NCBI RefSeq assembly: GCF_905475395.1
Contig: NC_058338.1
Coordinates: 4,589,001 to 4,653,000 of the forward strand
Source of the DNA: Chrysoperla carnea
Lineage: Eukaryota; Arthropoda; Insecta; Neuroptera; Chrysopidae
Length of the DNA: 64,000 nucleotides
Direction of reading: 5' to 3'
Translations under genes and position numbers: made by a program
Notes under the pieces: model-generated
Database searches by the model: none
Seen by the model: only the letters and a program-made list of their open reading frames with translations
Told to the model about the DNA's origin: nothing
Shown here: piece after piece, positions 51,001 to 63,516 of the stretch
Layout: every line of letters begins with the position of its first letter
How positions within the stretch are numbered: the stretch's first letter is position 1

Positions 51001-51367
51001 GGCGACTACAATCACACACAAAACTTTCAATAAAAATCATCTTACCATAAAACTTGAATTAAACTTACAAAATTTAATTACAAACAAGTAACAACGGACA
51101 GTAAGGCGAAATTAAATAAAAGCTCTGAGATTTTTCTCTAAATATACTTATAAATCTAAAATTTACCTTAAATCTTAAGCTACCAATTGGCGGTTTCGCG
51201 TATGGTATACCTTGAAATCCAAAAAATTCACCCCCTAAAAGATTTGTCATTACTTTCCCTTGCATTTCACCCTGAGCAATACGAACTTTTGGAACGATTT
51301 CATCACTGATTACGATTAAAAATAGTAGTTTAAAAATAAATAAATAAAAAATTGATTTCGCTAACAT
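48097..51367 (-). CDS. carboxylesterase 2, predicted secreted
   Basis: Seven minus-strand exons: 51367-51167, 51005-50865, 50471-50312, 50246-49855, 49291-48953, 48832-48649 and 48368-48097; all borders are GT-AG and the phases fit, giving 562 residues. The start [21 protein letters not shown] is a signal peptide, so the enzyme probably enters the secretory pathway. Family marks: [15 protein letters not shown], disulphide-type cysteines (GADC, EDC), oxyanion loop LHGGGY, nucleophile GESAG (Ser about 215), acid in LRDEG (Glu about 349), base in VVVHADD (His about 468). The triad is complete. Compared with esterase 1 it has one more intron, right after HADDN. It runs tail to tail with esterase 1. 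Intron 3 is only 65 bp and mostly a piece of repeat X. The substrate is not predictable from sequence. Confidence 0.93.
50261..50301 (+). repeat. repeat X fragment filling a short esterase 2 intron
   Basis: caggacatcaaaagtgaggt and gagttcgtaaatgagca match repeat X (31317-31357) with about 6 differences. It occupies 41 of the 65 bp of the intron 50247-50311. Confidence 0.75.
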
Positions 51368-51779
51368 GATTCAATACTTTTAAGATAATTTTTATGGAAA
51401 CGAACTGCCGGATTTAACACTTTAAGACATATAATACTATCACACTTATAATTCTTTGCATATTTACATTAAGAATAAATTTTGATTTAAACAAATAATT
51501 AATTGTAGATCTATTAGTAATCATAATATCAAATATGTAATTATAAAATAATAATGGGAAAATTTCAAACCGCATACTCTGAGATGCCCAGGTATTACAA
51601 ACGAAAGAACCTGACGTATATCCACATGGAAATTGGAAAATTAATTTTGGTTAAACTTTCTGAAAATACGGTTTCCAATTGTTAATTAATGTGGATATTA
51701 ACGTGATTCATGAGCATGTGGGTTTATCGTTAAGGTAAGAGAGTTAAAAGTATACTCGAAAGTTTTCCCAACCCAACCC

Positions 51780-52050
51780 AAAAGTTTTTGATATAAGTAT
51801 TCATAACATTACCTAATTCGTTCATTTCCGGTTGTCTGTCTGTCTGCTCGTCCGTGTACACGATAAGTCAAAAACGAAAAGAGATATCATGCTGAAATTT
51901 GGATAGCATGCTCAGGGCGTAAAAAGTGACTTTAAGTTCGGAAATGAGCAACATAGCTTAAGTTCTTATAAGTAAATGTTTCTTATAAAAAAATAAACAA
52001 CTTTTGTTTGAAACATTTTTTCGTAAACATCACTGTTTACTCGTGGTTTT
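51780..52050 (+). repeat. dispersed repeat X
   Basis: cggttgtctgtctgtctg, gataagtcaaaaacgaaaag, ggcgtaaaaagtgac and aacttttgtttgaaacattt occur in the usual order, about 0.4-0.7 kb upstream of the esterase 2 start. Confidence 0.8.
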
Positions 52051-52363
52051 GGCGATCATTGCGAGTGAGATAGACATACGGAATCTCAAATCCATTAGTT
52101 CTAGAAAAAAATAGATGAAGCTCATTTTTGTTTAAATGCCTTTGTGAATAAGAAAAATTGTTAATTTTTGGAGTTCTTACAAATACTGACAACTCCTCCG
52201 GTGAGTGTATCTACCGCAGAGAGATCGTTTTCTATACATCGCGGGATAAAATCTTGGTTGCGTGTCTCAATAGGATAGGAAAGATTAGCCGGGCTCTCCT
52301 AAACATCAGGATATCAATGACTTTATCAACGTTTTCGGGAAAACGAAAGTTTGAATTTGCTAT

Positions 52364-53011
52364 TTAAGAATGTATGAGCATGACAACAATGTTTGATTTA
52401 AAGGCTCAAAATTTGTTTGTAGGTAGTCTTTTACTCAAAGAATATGTGGTTAAAATTTCAGCTTAGGTATCCGTGCAAATTTTTAAGAAAAAAGTCATTA
52501 AAAATCGATATAAAATACATTGGCTCTTATGGAGGAATCTCAAAAAACGACATATTTTGGAAGTTTTTGATAATTTTCATTTGGAATGAATGAAAACAAA
52601 TAAAAAAAAAAACTTTTAAATAGAAAGCAAACATATTAGCAATGAATTAGAAAAGAAAAAAACTAAGTGTCACCGTCCATATAAGGGATGTAAGAGCAGG
52701 GTAGATTAAGGGTTGAAAATATTTTTATCTTATTTTCAACTTTGATAATGAATTTTGTTATAACTTCATGAATGTAGACGAAAAATAAGAATAAAATTTT
52801 TCGATATGTGTCTTGGTTTTCGAAATATCGAAAGCTAAATAATTAAACAAAATTTTCAATTTTCAATATTTTGAAAATTAAGCCAGATATCGAAAAATTT
52901 TATTCTTACTTTGCGTCTTATATCGTCAAGTAATAATATAAATTTATCATCAAAATTGAAAATATCTATTTTTAAATTTGTGCCCCCACTACCATGCTCA
53001 TACATCCTTAA
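52364..53011 (-). mobile_element. TTAA-flanked MITE, copy 2 (648 bp)
   Basis: The reverse complement of 18814-19460 along its whole length with only scattered differences. It is flanked by TTAA on both sides and has the same internal hairpin. One terminal base differs (ttaagaatg instead of ttaaggatg). Confidence 0.88.
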
Positions 53012-53148
53012 GTGAGGACCTATTTCATTTTATGGTGAAATTTTTAATCTACGGAGTCAACATTGAAATATTATTTAAATAAAAAAAAAAATATATAATA
53101 TAAATAAATAATTATTTTAATTGTAATGGAAGTCTATTTATGTAACTA

Positions 53149-53173
53149 TAATAATAATAATAATAATAATAAT
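53149..53173. repeat. (ATA)n microsatellite
   Basis: About eight ataata-type trinucleotide units. Confidence 0.9.
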
Positions 53174-53726
53174 ACTTTGGTATAACGGCAATTATATCAT
53201 TAATGTTTTTCCAAACGATTACCCAAGTTGGAAAATTCTACCAAGTAAATAATTAAAAATTGTTTTTAATATTCTAATCATAACATTTCTTCATGTGCTA
53301 ACATAATATAATTTTTAAGTACATTAAGGACCACCATCATTTCGAAAATGTAAACAAGCTAAACTTTTTGTCTTGAGCATAGTTTAGCTTGCGTAAATTT
53401 TCGAAATTATGTCCTTTATTGTTTTCACTTAGTTAGTTATAAAGTCATAATGCTGAATTAATAACACAAGGTAAAATGTATAATAAATAAAAAATTAATA
53501 TAAAACATTTTTTTATTTATTTAAATTTATTCTAGCGTATCAAATTAATTATGGGGACAATATAAATTTTAGATGAAGATTTTATCAATTTTTTTCTATT
53601 ATTTGTGAATATAAAAATTGAAATTAACTGTAACTAAACAAAAAAAAATTTATTCTTTATAAAGAGTTCTGCTTTCAAAAATATCAACATTCAGCTATTC
53701 ACTTTTGACATCGATATGTTTTCCAC

Positions 53727-54440
53727 TTAGACCATAGGGCCCGTTGTGATACCGAAAAAGGGTTGGCCCATCCCCGGCCACTACTCCATGAACCATTTGG
53801 AGCTGTTTAAGAACAGCAGGAGAGCTTTGACGCCGACGGAGTCCAGGTTGGAGAGGTCGTCAAAAAGAGGCTGGCTCAAGTAAGTCCATCTCCTCATGAC
53901 AAGAGCTGGGCAGTAACAAAGAAGATGAGACATTGTCTCCTCCTCGTCAACACTGTGACAGCTCATGCAGTGGTCGTGATACACTGCCATTCTGCATCTG
54001 CATGCCTCCCAGGCGTTCTGCATGCCTGCCGCCCAACCAGTGTCCTGTAATAGCCGCAACAACTTTGCGAATAGAGGCCCTTGGAAGTGATATAAAATCT
54101 TCGGAACTCCTGCGATTGTACTCAGACCATATCTGTCTTGTAGTACCACAAGTACGTTCTTCCCTCCATCTAAGATTGGCTCTTTTTAAGATATCCTCTT
54201 TGAGGAGCAACTTGCAGGTCGCAAATGGAACTCCCGGATATTTATTCATGCTCGTGTCCGGCAGCATTCTGCCATTTCTGGCAAGCTCGTCGGATTCGCA
54301 ATTTCCTCGTATGTCCATGTGTCCTGGTACCTATATCAGGTTTACATTCATTTGTTCCGCCAGCTCATTTAAGGACGTACGGCAGTCCTGTGCTACCTTT
54401 GACCGAATTTGCATTACAAACGGAGAAAAATTAAAGGACC
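53727..54440 (-). mobile_element. LINE family A, longest copy, missing its 3' tip
   Basis: The minus strand encodes part of the RNase H domain (GNCESDELARNGR) and the C-terminal tail (AAITGHWLGGRHAERLG; CMSCHSVDEEETMSHLLCYC), ending near 53781. A small insertion with a local duplication of gcatgcctcccag-like sequence, near 54000, shifts the frame. The CCTAA tail and the last ~40 bp of the element are absent. It is defective. Confidence 0.8.
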
Positions 54441-55544
54441 TTTGAGTTTCGAATAATATGAGTTAAAATTATTGTAAGAGTTTTTGAAAAGTGAGGAACT
54501 TGTTGGTACAAGAAATAGTGGCCACGCGTGGACTTATCCAAGTTTATTTTGGTATGTTTTATCACACCTTTAACTTAAGTTTTATGGCATTCATAAAATG
54601 TTAAAACTTACGTCACTATACTATAAGTTACGTCATCCAATGGCATAAAAAATATCGCTTTTAAAACAGGGTGTCCCAGGCCAAACTATTTATCACTCAA
54701 ATTGGAAAACTAGCTGGAAAAGTGAAAGAAAATGAAATAAGTTTGAACGTATATTTTGTAAATAATATTAAAAACACAGAAATTAAATTCAACTATCGGA
54801 ACAGGTGTGATCATTTCTAAGAATGATATAATTTTAAATTTTTTATTAAAATTGAAAGGAAGGCCAAAAATTAATTATATATAATGAGTTGTTGCCTTAA
54901 GAAAATAATTGGTTCCAAATTGAAATAATATTGTAATTAAATAACCACGAGTGACGTCTCCAAAGAAAATTTTCTTTAATTTAATCCTACACGTGTCTAT
55001 TACTTTGTACCTACATTAGCATCAATGTCCGGCGTAAGACGGTCAAGAATTAGGCCTGGATTTACATTTTGGGCCACTTAGGTCAAAATACTTTTGCTTT
55101 CATGTGAATTTGATCTTAGACATGACAAAAAACGTTGAAGATGTTGAAAAAATTTTATACTTTTGATTTTCACAAACGTAAAATTTTTAAGCCTTGATTC
55201 ATACGCTTTCTGAAATAATGACGAAATCTTAAACATATAACATCGATAAAAAAAATTTGCGGGGAATTTTTCTCTTCAGTTCAAATTGTATGGGTATATA
55301 TTTAGCTGAAGAAACTTGGGCCGGCATTTTTTGCAGTTGCCCAAGGGCGGCGCTTTGTGTAAATCCGGCTCTGCCAAGAATATAACATAAGCTTGATGCT
55401 GCTTCTCCATCTTAGATCTATTCAGATGAATGTTCCATTAATCAACTAGACTTTGTGAATAATTGAAAATTTTATGTTAAATCAATTTATAGACAGCATA
55501 ATAGAAATTTCTTAGGTTTTTAAAAAATATTTTCAATCGTTTTG

Positions 55545-55760
55545 GATCACTATGAATCATTTTTGAACATTCCAAAACATCTTGGAACATAATAGGACAT
55601 TTAGTAACATTTGAGTATTCTATAACATTCTAGATTATTCTTGTACATTCTAGATCATTCTGGAATGTTTAAGCAAATTCTCTAAACCTTTGAATATAAT
55701 AGACATTCTAAATCATTCTCGAAAAGTCTGGAATATTCCACTCGAACTTTTCAGATCATA
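55545..55760. repeat. degenerate GAAnnTTC-rich minisatellite
   Basis: Variants of gaacattctagatcattct repeat irregularly at roughly 12-20 bp spacing. The unit contains GAA and TTC triplets in alternating orientation. It lies about 1.1 kb upstream of the esterase 3 start codon. Confidence 0.5.
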
Positions 55761-56833
55761 TTGCCGAATTTAACCATGTAGCTCTAAAAAGCGTTAAATG
55801 TTTCTTTTGGTATACCTAGACTCACTATTTCACTCAGTTAATCGATTACGGATTCGCTGCCAATATTTTACAAAAAAAAAAAATAACTTCCCAATAATTT
55901 TTGATTCAAAAAAAAGAAAGTTATGTAAATAGGAAGACACTCTCACAAAAGTTATAAAATTATATTTTTATTTTTGATAAGATAAATAATTATTCCCGGC
56001 AATAAACATTGGTTTAAATTAATTTATTATTAACATGCTCTAGTTTGGAAATTTTGGATACGAAGTCAGTTAGTTTTTTTTTCGTGAAATGTTCGGACGA
56101 AGTGTTAATTGTGAATAACTTTCATTTGATTGTGGAGTATTTACAAAGTATGGATGATTATTTAAATTATTTGCCTATTAGAATAAATTTTTTTTAGTTT
56201 CTTTTTATTTAAAACCATTTTGTTACGTTTTTTATTATTTTATTTATATTACATTCTAATAAACCTAAAATATGCTTAATTATACAATTGTGACAACTTA
56301 TAATACATAACTGTAATACACTTTGCATAAGTAACAACATAAATAGTGGTGAAGATCATAAACGGTAACAGCAATGTGTAAAAATAAAAATAACATACAT
56401 TTACTGATATCATTAATAAAACTAATTATTAAGTTGGGGCTTGGACATGGATGTACACAGCCTTGGATCTAAGGAGAGATAAATAAACTACTTTTGGCCT
56501 AGAGGGACCCAAATTACGATTTTTAACTTTGAGATATGCAAGATGTGTACATCCGTGCATATTTTGTGGCATCTGTTTCCTTTAAATCCGTATCTTTTGT
56601 AAAAACAAAATTAATCGTTTTTTTTTTCGCAATGTCTTTTTTGTGACTGTTGCCTCCCATCACATTTATGGGCTTCCAATATTTGTAGTGATGAGCTAAA
56701 CTTTGCAGTCATATTTCCACCAGGGCACTTAATTAAGAAATCTTCAAAAAAAAAAAAAAATAATAACTAGTACTAATTTTCATTTGTCTCTCACTTTTTT
56801 TAAAGCATACAGAATCGAGAAAAGTTTAAAAAA

Positions 56834-59800
56834 ATGGCATCTGTTACAATTGAAATAAAACAAGGAAAGTTAAAAGGTAAAAAAAATTTGGACATTTACG
56901 AAAATGAGTTTTACAGTTTTGAAGGGATACCATATGGAAAACCACCAATTGGAGATTTAAGATTTAAGGTATGTTAAAACTGCCCTGTGTTAAATAATAA
57001 AAATATCCTGAATTAATACAATTTTAACAAATATACAGCCTCCATTACCTGCAGAGCCCTGGGAAGGTGTATTTGATGGTACAATTGGAACCAAAGTATG
57101 TCCATCTTATCTCAATGTACTAAGTTATCCCGATTTGGTTGATGAAGATTGTTTAAGAGTTAACGTTTACACACCAGTCGTAAGTCTTAGTACAATAGTT
57201 ATTATAACCCATTGAATTTTCGTTAAATTATCATTTGTTCGCAAGGAAATTTTCGTTTTACCGTCATAGTTTTACCTTTCTAACTGAGACAGCGAGTGAA
57301 TTTTATATGCATTAGCAGCTCTGTAACTGCGGACTGAGATAACCTTGTATTATTTACTTATTCTTATTCTACCCGCAATGTTCGCACTTTACTAATTTTG
57401 AGCCTCAATGACCTTCAGTTTTAATTTTGCTTTACTATCATACGCATGTTTATTTGAAAAATGCCGAAACCAAGGCTCAAATCGTTATCAGTACATGAAT
57501 CAGAATAAATACAAAATTCAATCACAAAGTTCTGAAGAACAAAAAAAACTAGAACGTGTACTTTTATCAGAATAGCCTGAACTGGAACTGTGTTTTCTAA
57601 CATGGGTCAAGAAAATTCGTCAGAAAAAGGTTCCAGTACGTGAACCGATGATTATATAAAAGGCACAAGATTTCACGCGAAGGCTCTGATAGGGTGTAAA
57701 AAAAGGAACGGTACAGTTTGCATAGCAATTTGTGGGGAAAGTAACGCTGTTGATGTTAATAAATGTAGCCAATGAATTGACGTGAAATCACTATAGTTGA
57801 AATAACCTGTATTCCGACCTCTATTAATGGAACCCTTTGTAAATGAGATAGATATTTATTTATACCTGGATATCTGAGACACTGGGTAAGTGGAATAAAT
57901 GGTCTCTATAAGTGAGACAAATTTGCAGTTCCCTTGATGTCTCACTTAACCAGGTTTCATTGCAATTTTTATTGAATAATAAAGATTAAATGAAGAATAA
58001 AAAGTGATTCGACAAAAAAATAAGAAAATTTTCTTACCTCAATTAGAGGAGGACTTGAGGTCGCAGCCTTATCTTAAATTCGGTGCTGGAGAACCTTTTT
58101 ATTCAAATTTTATGGCTATTATACTATTGACGTTTGTTTGATGATTGGTTTGATAGTCGAATTAATTTAAAATATCGATATTTTTATTTATTTAAGGATT
58201 TAACGCAGAAATGTGATAATTTATTGCCAGTGATGGTACACATTCATGGAGGAGCCTTTATCACTGGTTGTAGTATCAGAGATGAACTGGGACCTGATTT
58301 TTTAATGAGTAAAAATGTAATCTTAGTCACATTCAATTACCGTCTAGGCGTTTTAGGTACTTACGAATTCGATAAACCATTTCCTCTAAAAATAAGTTTT
58401 ATGTATTTTTCTTATCAACAGGATTTTTTTCATTGAATGATGTATCATTAAATGTTACGGGAAATGCTGGTTGCAAAGATATGGTGGAAGCATTAAAATG
58501 GATTAAAAATAATATTTCAAATTTTGGTGGAGATCCATATAATGTCACAATTTTCGGAGAAAGTGCTGGAGCTGTTGGAGTTAGTTCATTGTTAATAAGT
58601 CGTTTATCACGAGGACTATTTCATAAAGCTATTATTCAAAGTGGTTCAGCAACTTGTCCTTGGGCGTTTAACAGTATTTCGGTGGAAGAGGCAAATAAAT
58701 CTTTTCTGGGAAAGCTTAAATGTAACACATCAGATCCTAAAAAAATCTTAGAATTTTTACAAAGTAAAACGTATGCGGAATTGGGTGATGCTGAGTATTA
58801 TACATTTAGTAGAGTATGGATAAATAATTTGAAAGTGGATTTACACGTTCTGATAACTAAGAAACTAAGCAGGAAATCTTTTCTGCCGATGGACGCAGAG
58901 GAAATACTTTCTGCCAATCGTCTATTTTAGACTTACAGTATTCTGAAAAACAATTCTAAAAGAATGAGTGCTTAGTAAGTTTAACATAGACCTTTTTCAT
59001 TCTTTTTCAAAATGTTTTAGAATCTTTTAGACTTATTTTTCTAGAATTAGAACACTGCAAGACTAATTGGATTATCGGCCGGAAAATATTTCCACCAAGA
59101 GGGCTTACTCTTTGGCGGTTTGATTCAATATGATTTCAGCATTTTGTCCCATTTTACGTACTTTGATCCTTTAATCAAATCGAATTTCTTTCAATTGAAC
59201 CTAATTAAGTTTTGGGCAAGAAACTTCGAAAATCGCATTGCAAATCTTTTTTTTGCCTTTGAATCGTGTACTTAATGCGTAGAATGGAACAACGGTAACA
59301 ATTAATGTTTTTTTTTATGGAAGACAGGTCGGGAGCCACGGTGATTGCGAGGCCCTGTTTTTTTCAACGCATTTTTCGAATGTGTAAATCCATCCGTCAA
59401 AAGAAATAAAATTTAAGGGTACTATTTTTTGTTTTAGAAACTTAATAGTATTCAATTACCTAATTTCGCCCCCATTATTGAAGTGGATCATGAAACTGCA
59501 TTTTTAACTGAACATCCGGAAGAATCAATAAAAAATGGAAGTTTTTTCAAATGTCCAACGATAGCGGGCTTTTTGAATGAGGATGGTAGTATTGTTGAAA
59601 TGTTGGGATTGGCCAAGCCTAATTTACAAGATTTCCGTTATTTGTTTCCATATAAGGTTTTGCAAGATAATGATAGTTCAACATTAGAAACAATTTCGAA
59701 AAAATTACAAACTTTTTATTACAAAAATGAAGTACCTTCATATGAAAATAAACACATTTTTAACAAGGTATTTTCCTCATACAAAGAATCTTTATAGAGA

Positions 59801-60716
59801 ATAGCTTTTGGTATAATTTTCTAAAAATTTGGAAAATGTCAGTTGGGGGAGAATAAATCATTCTTCGGTTTCTAAGCTTTCGAGACAGTTTACCGAGAAC
59901 TTGAGAAGAGCATACAGTGTATATTAAATGAAAACTAGTACAATGACGCATAAAATATCTCGAAAAGTATGATTTTTTGACCTTTGTGTCCATTCAGACT
60001 TTTGTCCTTTTCGGTTTTACTTTTATCATATTGAATACTTTTCTTAAGAAAATAAAAATGTATAATTAAAGGATAATCATCACCGACTGACATCTTCAAA
60101 AAGGTTCGTTTCCATAATACCACAAATCACAAGTGCACTTGTTGAAAGTGAACTAGTGGCTTTTTAAAAGTTGGGTTAATACTTGTGGGTAGTAGTACCT
60201 TGTGGGTAGATTGTGAGCCATTCAGGCTTCCGTATGGTACACCCCTATAAGTTATTTAAAATATAAGTTGTTTTAAAAACTGTTAATTTTATTCTTTAGA
60301 TTATAACCGATATTTATTTTGGGATACCAATAAAAAAACTTGTCCAATACATTTCATTATACTCATCGTATCCAACATATTTCTATAAATTCTTTCTAAC
60401 ATCGAAAATCAACAAAGAAGCTGGCGTATTAAAACATTTAGATGATACACGCTACATATTTAGTACAAAAACAACAAAGGATTTGGTAACAATTGGATCA
60501 ATGGAAGAAAAAGCTGTTAATTTGATTACAACTTTATGGACAAATTTTGCAAAATCGAATAATCCAAATCCCTTACCAAACGATTATCATAGTATTGAAT
60601 GGCAACCGATTACTGGATCAAAATTAAATTATTTCCATATTGATCATTATCCAAGACCGGCGGAGGATCCAGATAGTAATCGTTTTAAATATGTGGAAAC
60701 ATTATTTGAATCTTGA
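56834..60716 (+). CDS. carboxylesterase 3, acid residue Asp instead of Glu
   Basis: Six exons: 56834-56968, 57039-57179, 58197-58356, 58422-58813, 59438-59767 and 60300-60716, GT-AG borders, phases consistent, 524 residues. It begins MASVTIEIKQGKLKG with no signal peptide, so it is probably cytosolic. Seen: GIPYGKPPIGDLRFK, oxyanion loop IHGGAF, nucleophile GESAG (Ser about 193), base in LKHLDD (His about 431). At the acid position, where esterases 1, 2 and 4 read DEG or QEG, it reads NEDG, putting Asp325 in place of the catalytic Glu. Some alpha/beta hydrolases use Asp, so activity is possible but changed. Exons 2, 3 and 4 match those of esterase 2 in length (141, 160 and 392 bp). Intron 2 is enlarged and holds a pogo-like fragment. 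An AATAAA overlaps the stop codon region. Confidence 0.92.
57834..57965. repeat. pogo-like MITE fragment in esterase 3 intron 2
   Basis: Contains cacttaaccaggtttcattg, ctctataagtgagaca and tacctggatatctgagacac, phrases shared with the element at 21240-21610. Clear termini are lacking. Confidence 0.45.
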
Positions 60717-61728
60717 ATAAATTTTATATTTGTGTAATTTTTCATGTTAATAGTTGCTTTAATAAAAATTATTACTTCAATTTTTATTTCCTTAATATAG
60801 GCAACGAAACCAAAATAATGACTAACACAGGAAAAAACTCCGCGATAGTAAATGGGAGCAAGTGGAAAATGTTTGTCAGAATATCCTAAACAAAATTATT
60901 TTCATGCGAAATTGTGCCTTTTCTGATTTACGCCCATGCGGTAGGACAGAAATTCCCTGCTTCCGGAAACCGCATTCTGTTCTTTCCTCTCATGAACACT
61001 ATGTTCCTATTCATATCATAAATGTTGAAATTGCCATCCAATTTCTGTCCATAATAATAAATATTACACTTACTAATAAAGAAAGGAAAAAATCAATCAC
61101 TTCAGTTTATCTGCATGAAACCACGTCCAGTGTAAGAAGCGGGAACAAATGCACCCGTTTTATGTACTTTTTGGGTCAAAATTAACTTATACAACGTGTT
61201 CTGTTATTAACTGCAGAAACCTAACTTCTCAAAATAAGCTCATCAAGAGCAAGAAAAAAACTCTTTTCCAAATTTGGATCTGAGTCCTAATTTGGGAGCT
61301 ACGCAGGTATGACAAAAATTGATAAATTTGTTTATTCACTGACTATGATTCGATAACCAGTAGCCAATTACGATTTTTTAATTATATATCTATTTATATT
61401 TTCAAATATTATAACATCCGATGAAGTTAAGGAAAGAACATTCCCCAAGCTGGCGCAGATCCCGCATTCCTGATATGAAATCTCGCCAAAAAATTATTTT
61501 GCATTCCAAATTTTATAACCAAATGTAATCATGCAATTTTATGTCTTGAAGGATTATAAAAATTTATGAATACCACGTGATATAAAATTTCATATTTTCA
61601 TGGTCAATGTCCAAATGGACTAAATAATAAATCTTTCAAGATAATTAATTTAAAGAAAATTGCATTTGATTCATATACAATGATTTAATTATTGAATTCA
61701 AAAGACAGTTTTCGAGGCATTGTTCGAA
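60717..61728. other. intergenic DNA between esterases 3 and 4
   Basis: The interval contains the esterase 3 polyadenylation region (AATAAA at about 60716 and 60757), a short piece of satellite A near 61155-61200, and the esterase 4 promoter, which I cannot define. A 107-codon open frame here has no domain signal. Confidence 0.5.
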
Positions 61729-63516
61729 ATGGTGGATATAATTGTTGAAATTGAACAAGGAAAATTATGTGGACGTATTGCTAAAGATGCAAATGAAAAT
61801 GATTATAAAAGTTTTCAAGGTATACCGTATGCGAAACCACCGATTGGAAAATTACGGTTTAAGGTAATTCAAAATTATTTTCCATTAAGTTGGTTGGTAC
61901 GGTTATACAGAGGGGTCCATGATTGGATGCACGGCATTTGAGATATAATATAAAATTGGAAACAAAGAGCGATTTTCTCCGAAACTAGGCATCCAATCGA
62001 TACATACACACGATTTTTGTATTTTTTGGGTCAAAATTACCTTATATACAGAGTTTTATCGAAAACGGACACATAAATTTTTTCCCGATTTTTTCTAAGT
62101 GGATCAGAAGAAGATAATTTAATTACGAAAATAATGATATAGGCTTGTCTGAAAAAAAGCCGTTCGTGGAATTGATTAAAATTAATATTATTAAAAATAG
62201 CCATGAACACTTTTTGATAGAAAATCAATAAGTCTCATCTGGTTATCAAATGGGTGAAGGTCGACCTTATACTATCTCTTGTAAGAATCTAAAATATTTG
62301 ATTTGTTAAGGCCCCAGAACCGCCAGAGCCATGGAAAGATGCAATCTTAAATGCAAAAAAAGAACGAAGTGTTTGTTACTCAGTAAGTCTTTTGCCAGGA
62401 GAAGGATGCATTGGTTCCGAAGATTGTTTATTTTTGAACGTTTACACACCCAAGGTAAAAATTTTCAAAGTTTCTGTTTGAAGGTTTTTTTTTTTTTTTT
62501 TAATTTTATTAAATATTGTTTTTTAGTTAGGAAATGAATCACAAGAAAAATTACCTGTGATGGTATGGATACATGGAGGTGGATTTTTTTCTGGTTCTGG
62601 AAACTCAGATATTTATGGCCCGGATTATTTAATGGCTAAAAATGTAGTTTTAGTAACAATTAACTATCGTTTGGGATATTTAGGTAAGATTATTTTACAA
62701 AAACAAAAAAATAATAATAAAATTGTTATTACATTTCGAAAAAGGTTTCCTCAGTCTTAAGGATCCAACGTGTGAAGTAACTGGCAATGCTGGATTAAAA
62801 GACCAAACACAAGCTTTACTTTGGGTACAAAAGAATATTTCCACTTTTGGAGGTGATCCAAATAATGTTACAATCTTTGGTCAAAGTGCAGGCTCGGCTT
62901 CCATAAGTTATCATATTTTATCGCCATTATCAAAAGGCTTATTTCATAAAGCAATATTGCAAAGTGGTGTGGTCTTGAATCCTTGGGCAAGACAAGCTCG
63001 TCAGGATTATGAATTTATTCGATTAATGGGTTGTACATCAACAGACGATAAAGAAATTTTGGAATTTGTACAAAATCAAAAATTGGAGGATATTTTAAAT
63101 GCTCAAACAGCTTCTTTCCCTCTCGAGGTTTGTTTATACATTTGATGGGCTAATTAATACCAAATTTTAACACGGATATTAAATTTTTTTAGGTTCGTCC
63201 ATGTGGTGAGAATTGTGAGATATCACCAAATATCGAACCGAACATTCAGTCTGCATTTATTTCGGATTCACCAGAAAATATTTTACGTGAAGGAGGTTTT
63301 AATGATGTTCCAATTATGATTGGAATAAACGACCAAGAAGGATTGATAATGAATTTAGATTTAATGGAGGAATATACAAGCCATACTTTAAAACATGATA
63401 TTTTAATACCGAGGGATTTACAGGAAAAATTAAAAACAAAAAAAGAAATCGATATAGCGATCAAGAAAATAAAAGAATTTTATAAAATTACGAATGATAC
63501 TCAAAATTTGACGGAT
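61729..63516 (+). CDS. carboxylesterase 4, 3' end not in window
   Basis: Five exons seen: 61729-61863, 62311-62454, 62527-62683, 62745-63127 and 63193-63516. The first starts MVDIIVEIEQGKLCG, with no signal peptide. Seen: [15 protein letters not shown], oxyanion loop IHGGGF, nucleophile GQSAG (Ser about 193; Gln replaces the usual Glu before Ser) and acid in NDQEG (Glu about 322). After residue 381 a consensus donor GTAAGT follows in phase 0, as expected for the last intron of this family. The His-bearing final exon (about 140-205 residues) is not found in the remaining 484 bp and probably lies beyond the window. Without splicing the frame would stop at 63577-63579 and lack the catalytic His. 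It is either intact and cut by the window edge or a 3'-truncated copy. Confidence 0.85.
61995..62080. repeat. satellite A fragment in esterase 4 intron 1
   Basis: cgatttttgtattttttggg, tcaaaattaccttatata and gagttttatcgaaaa match the array at 7131-7900. Less than one third of a unit is present. Confidence 0.75.

Larger units (their letters stand above)
51368..56833. other. intergenic region between esterases 2 and 3
   Basis: Esterases 2 and 3 are divergent here. The region holds repeat X, a TTAA MITE, a microsatellite, a LINE A fragment and a GAA/TTC-rich minisatellite, listed separately. I see no further gene, and no defined promoter. Confidence 0.5.

Noticed and set aside
60862-61185. A 107-codon plus-strand frame between esterases 3 and 4.
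   Set aside because: No domain, no splice context and a composition like neighbouring intergenic DNA.
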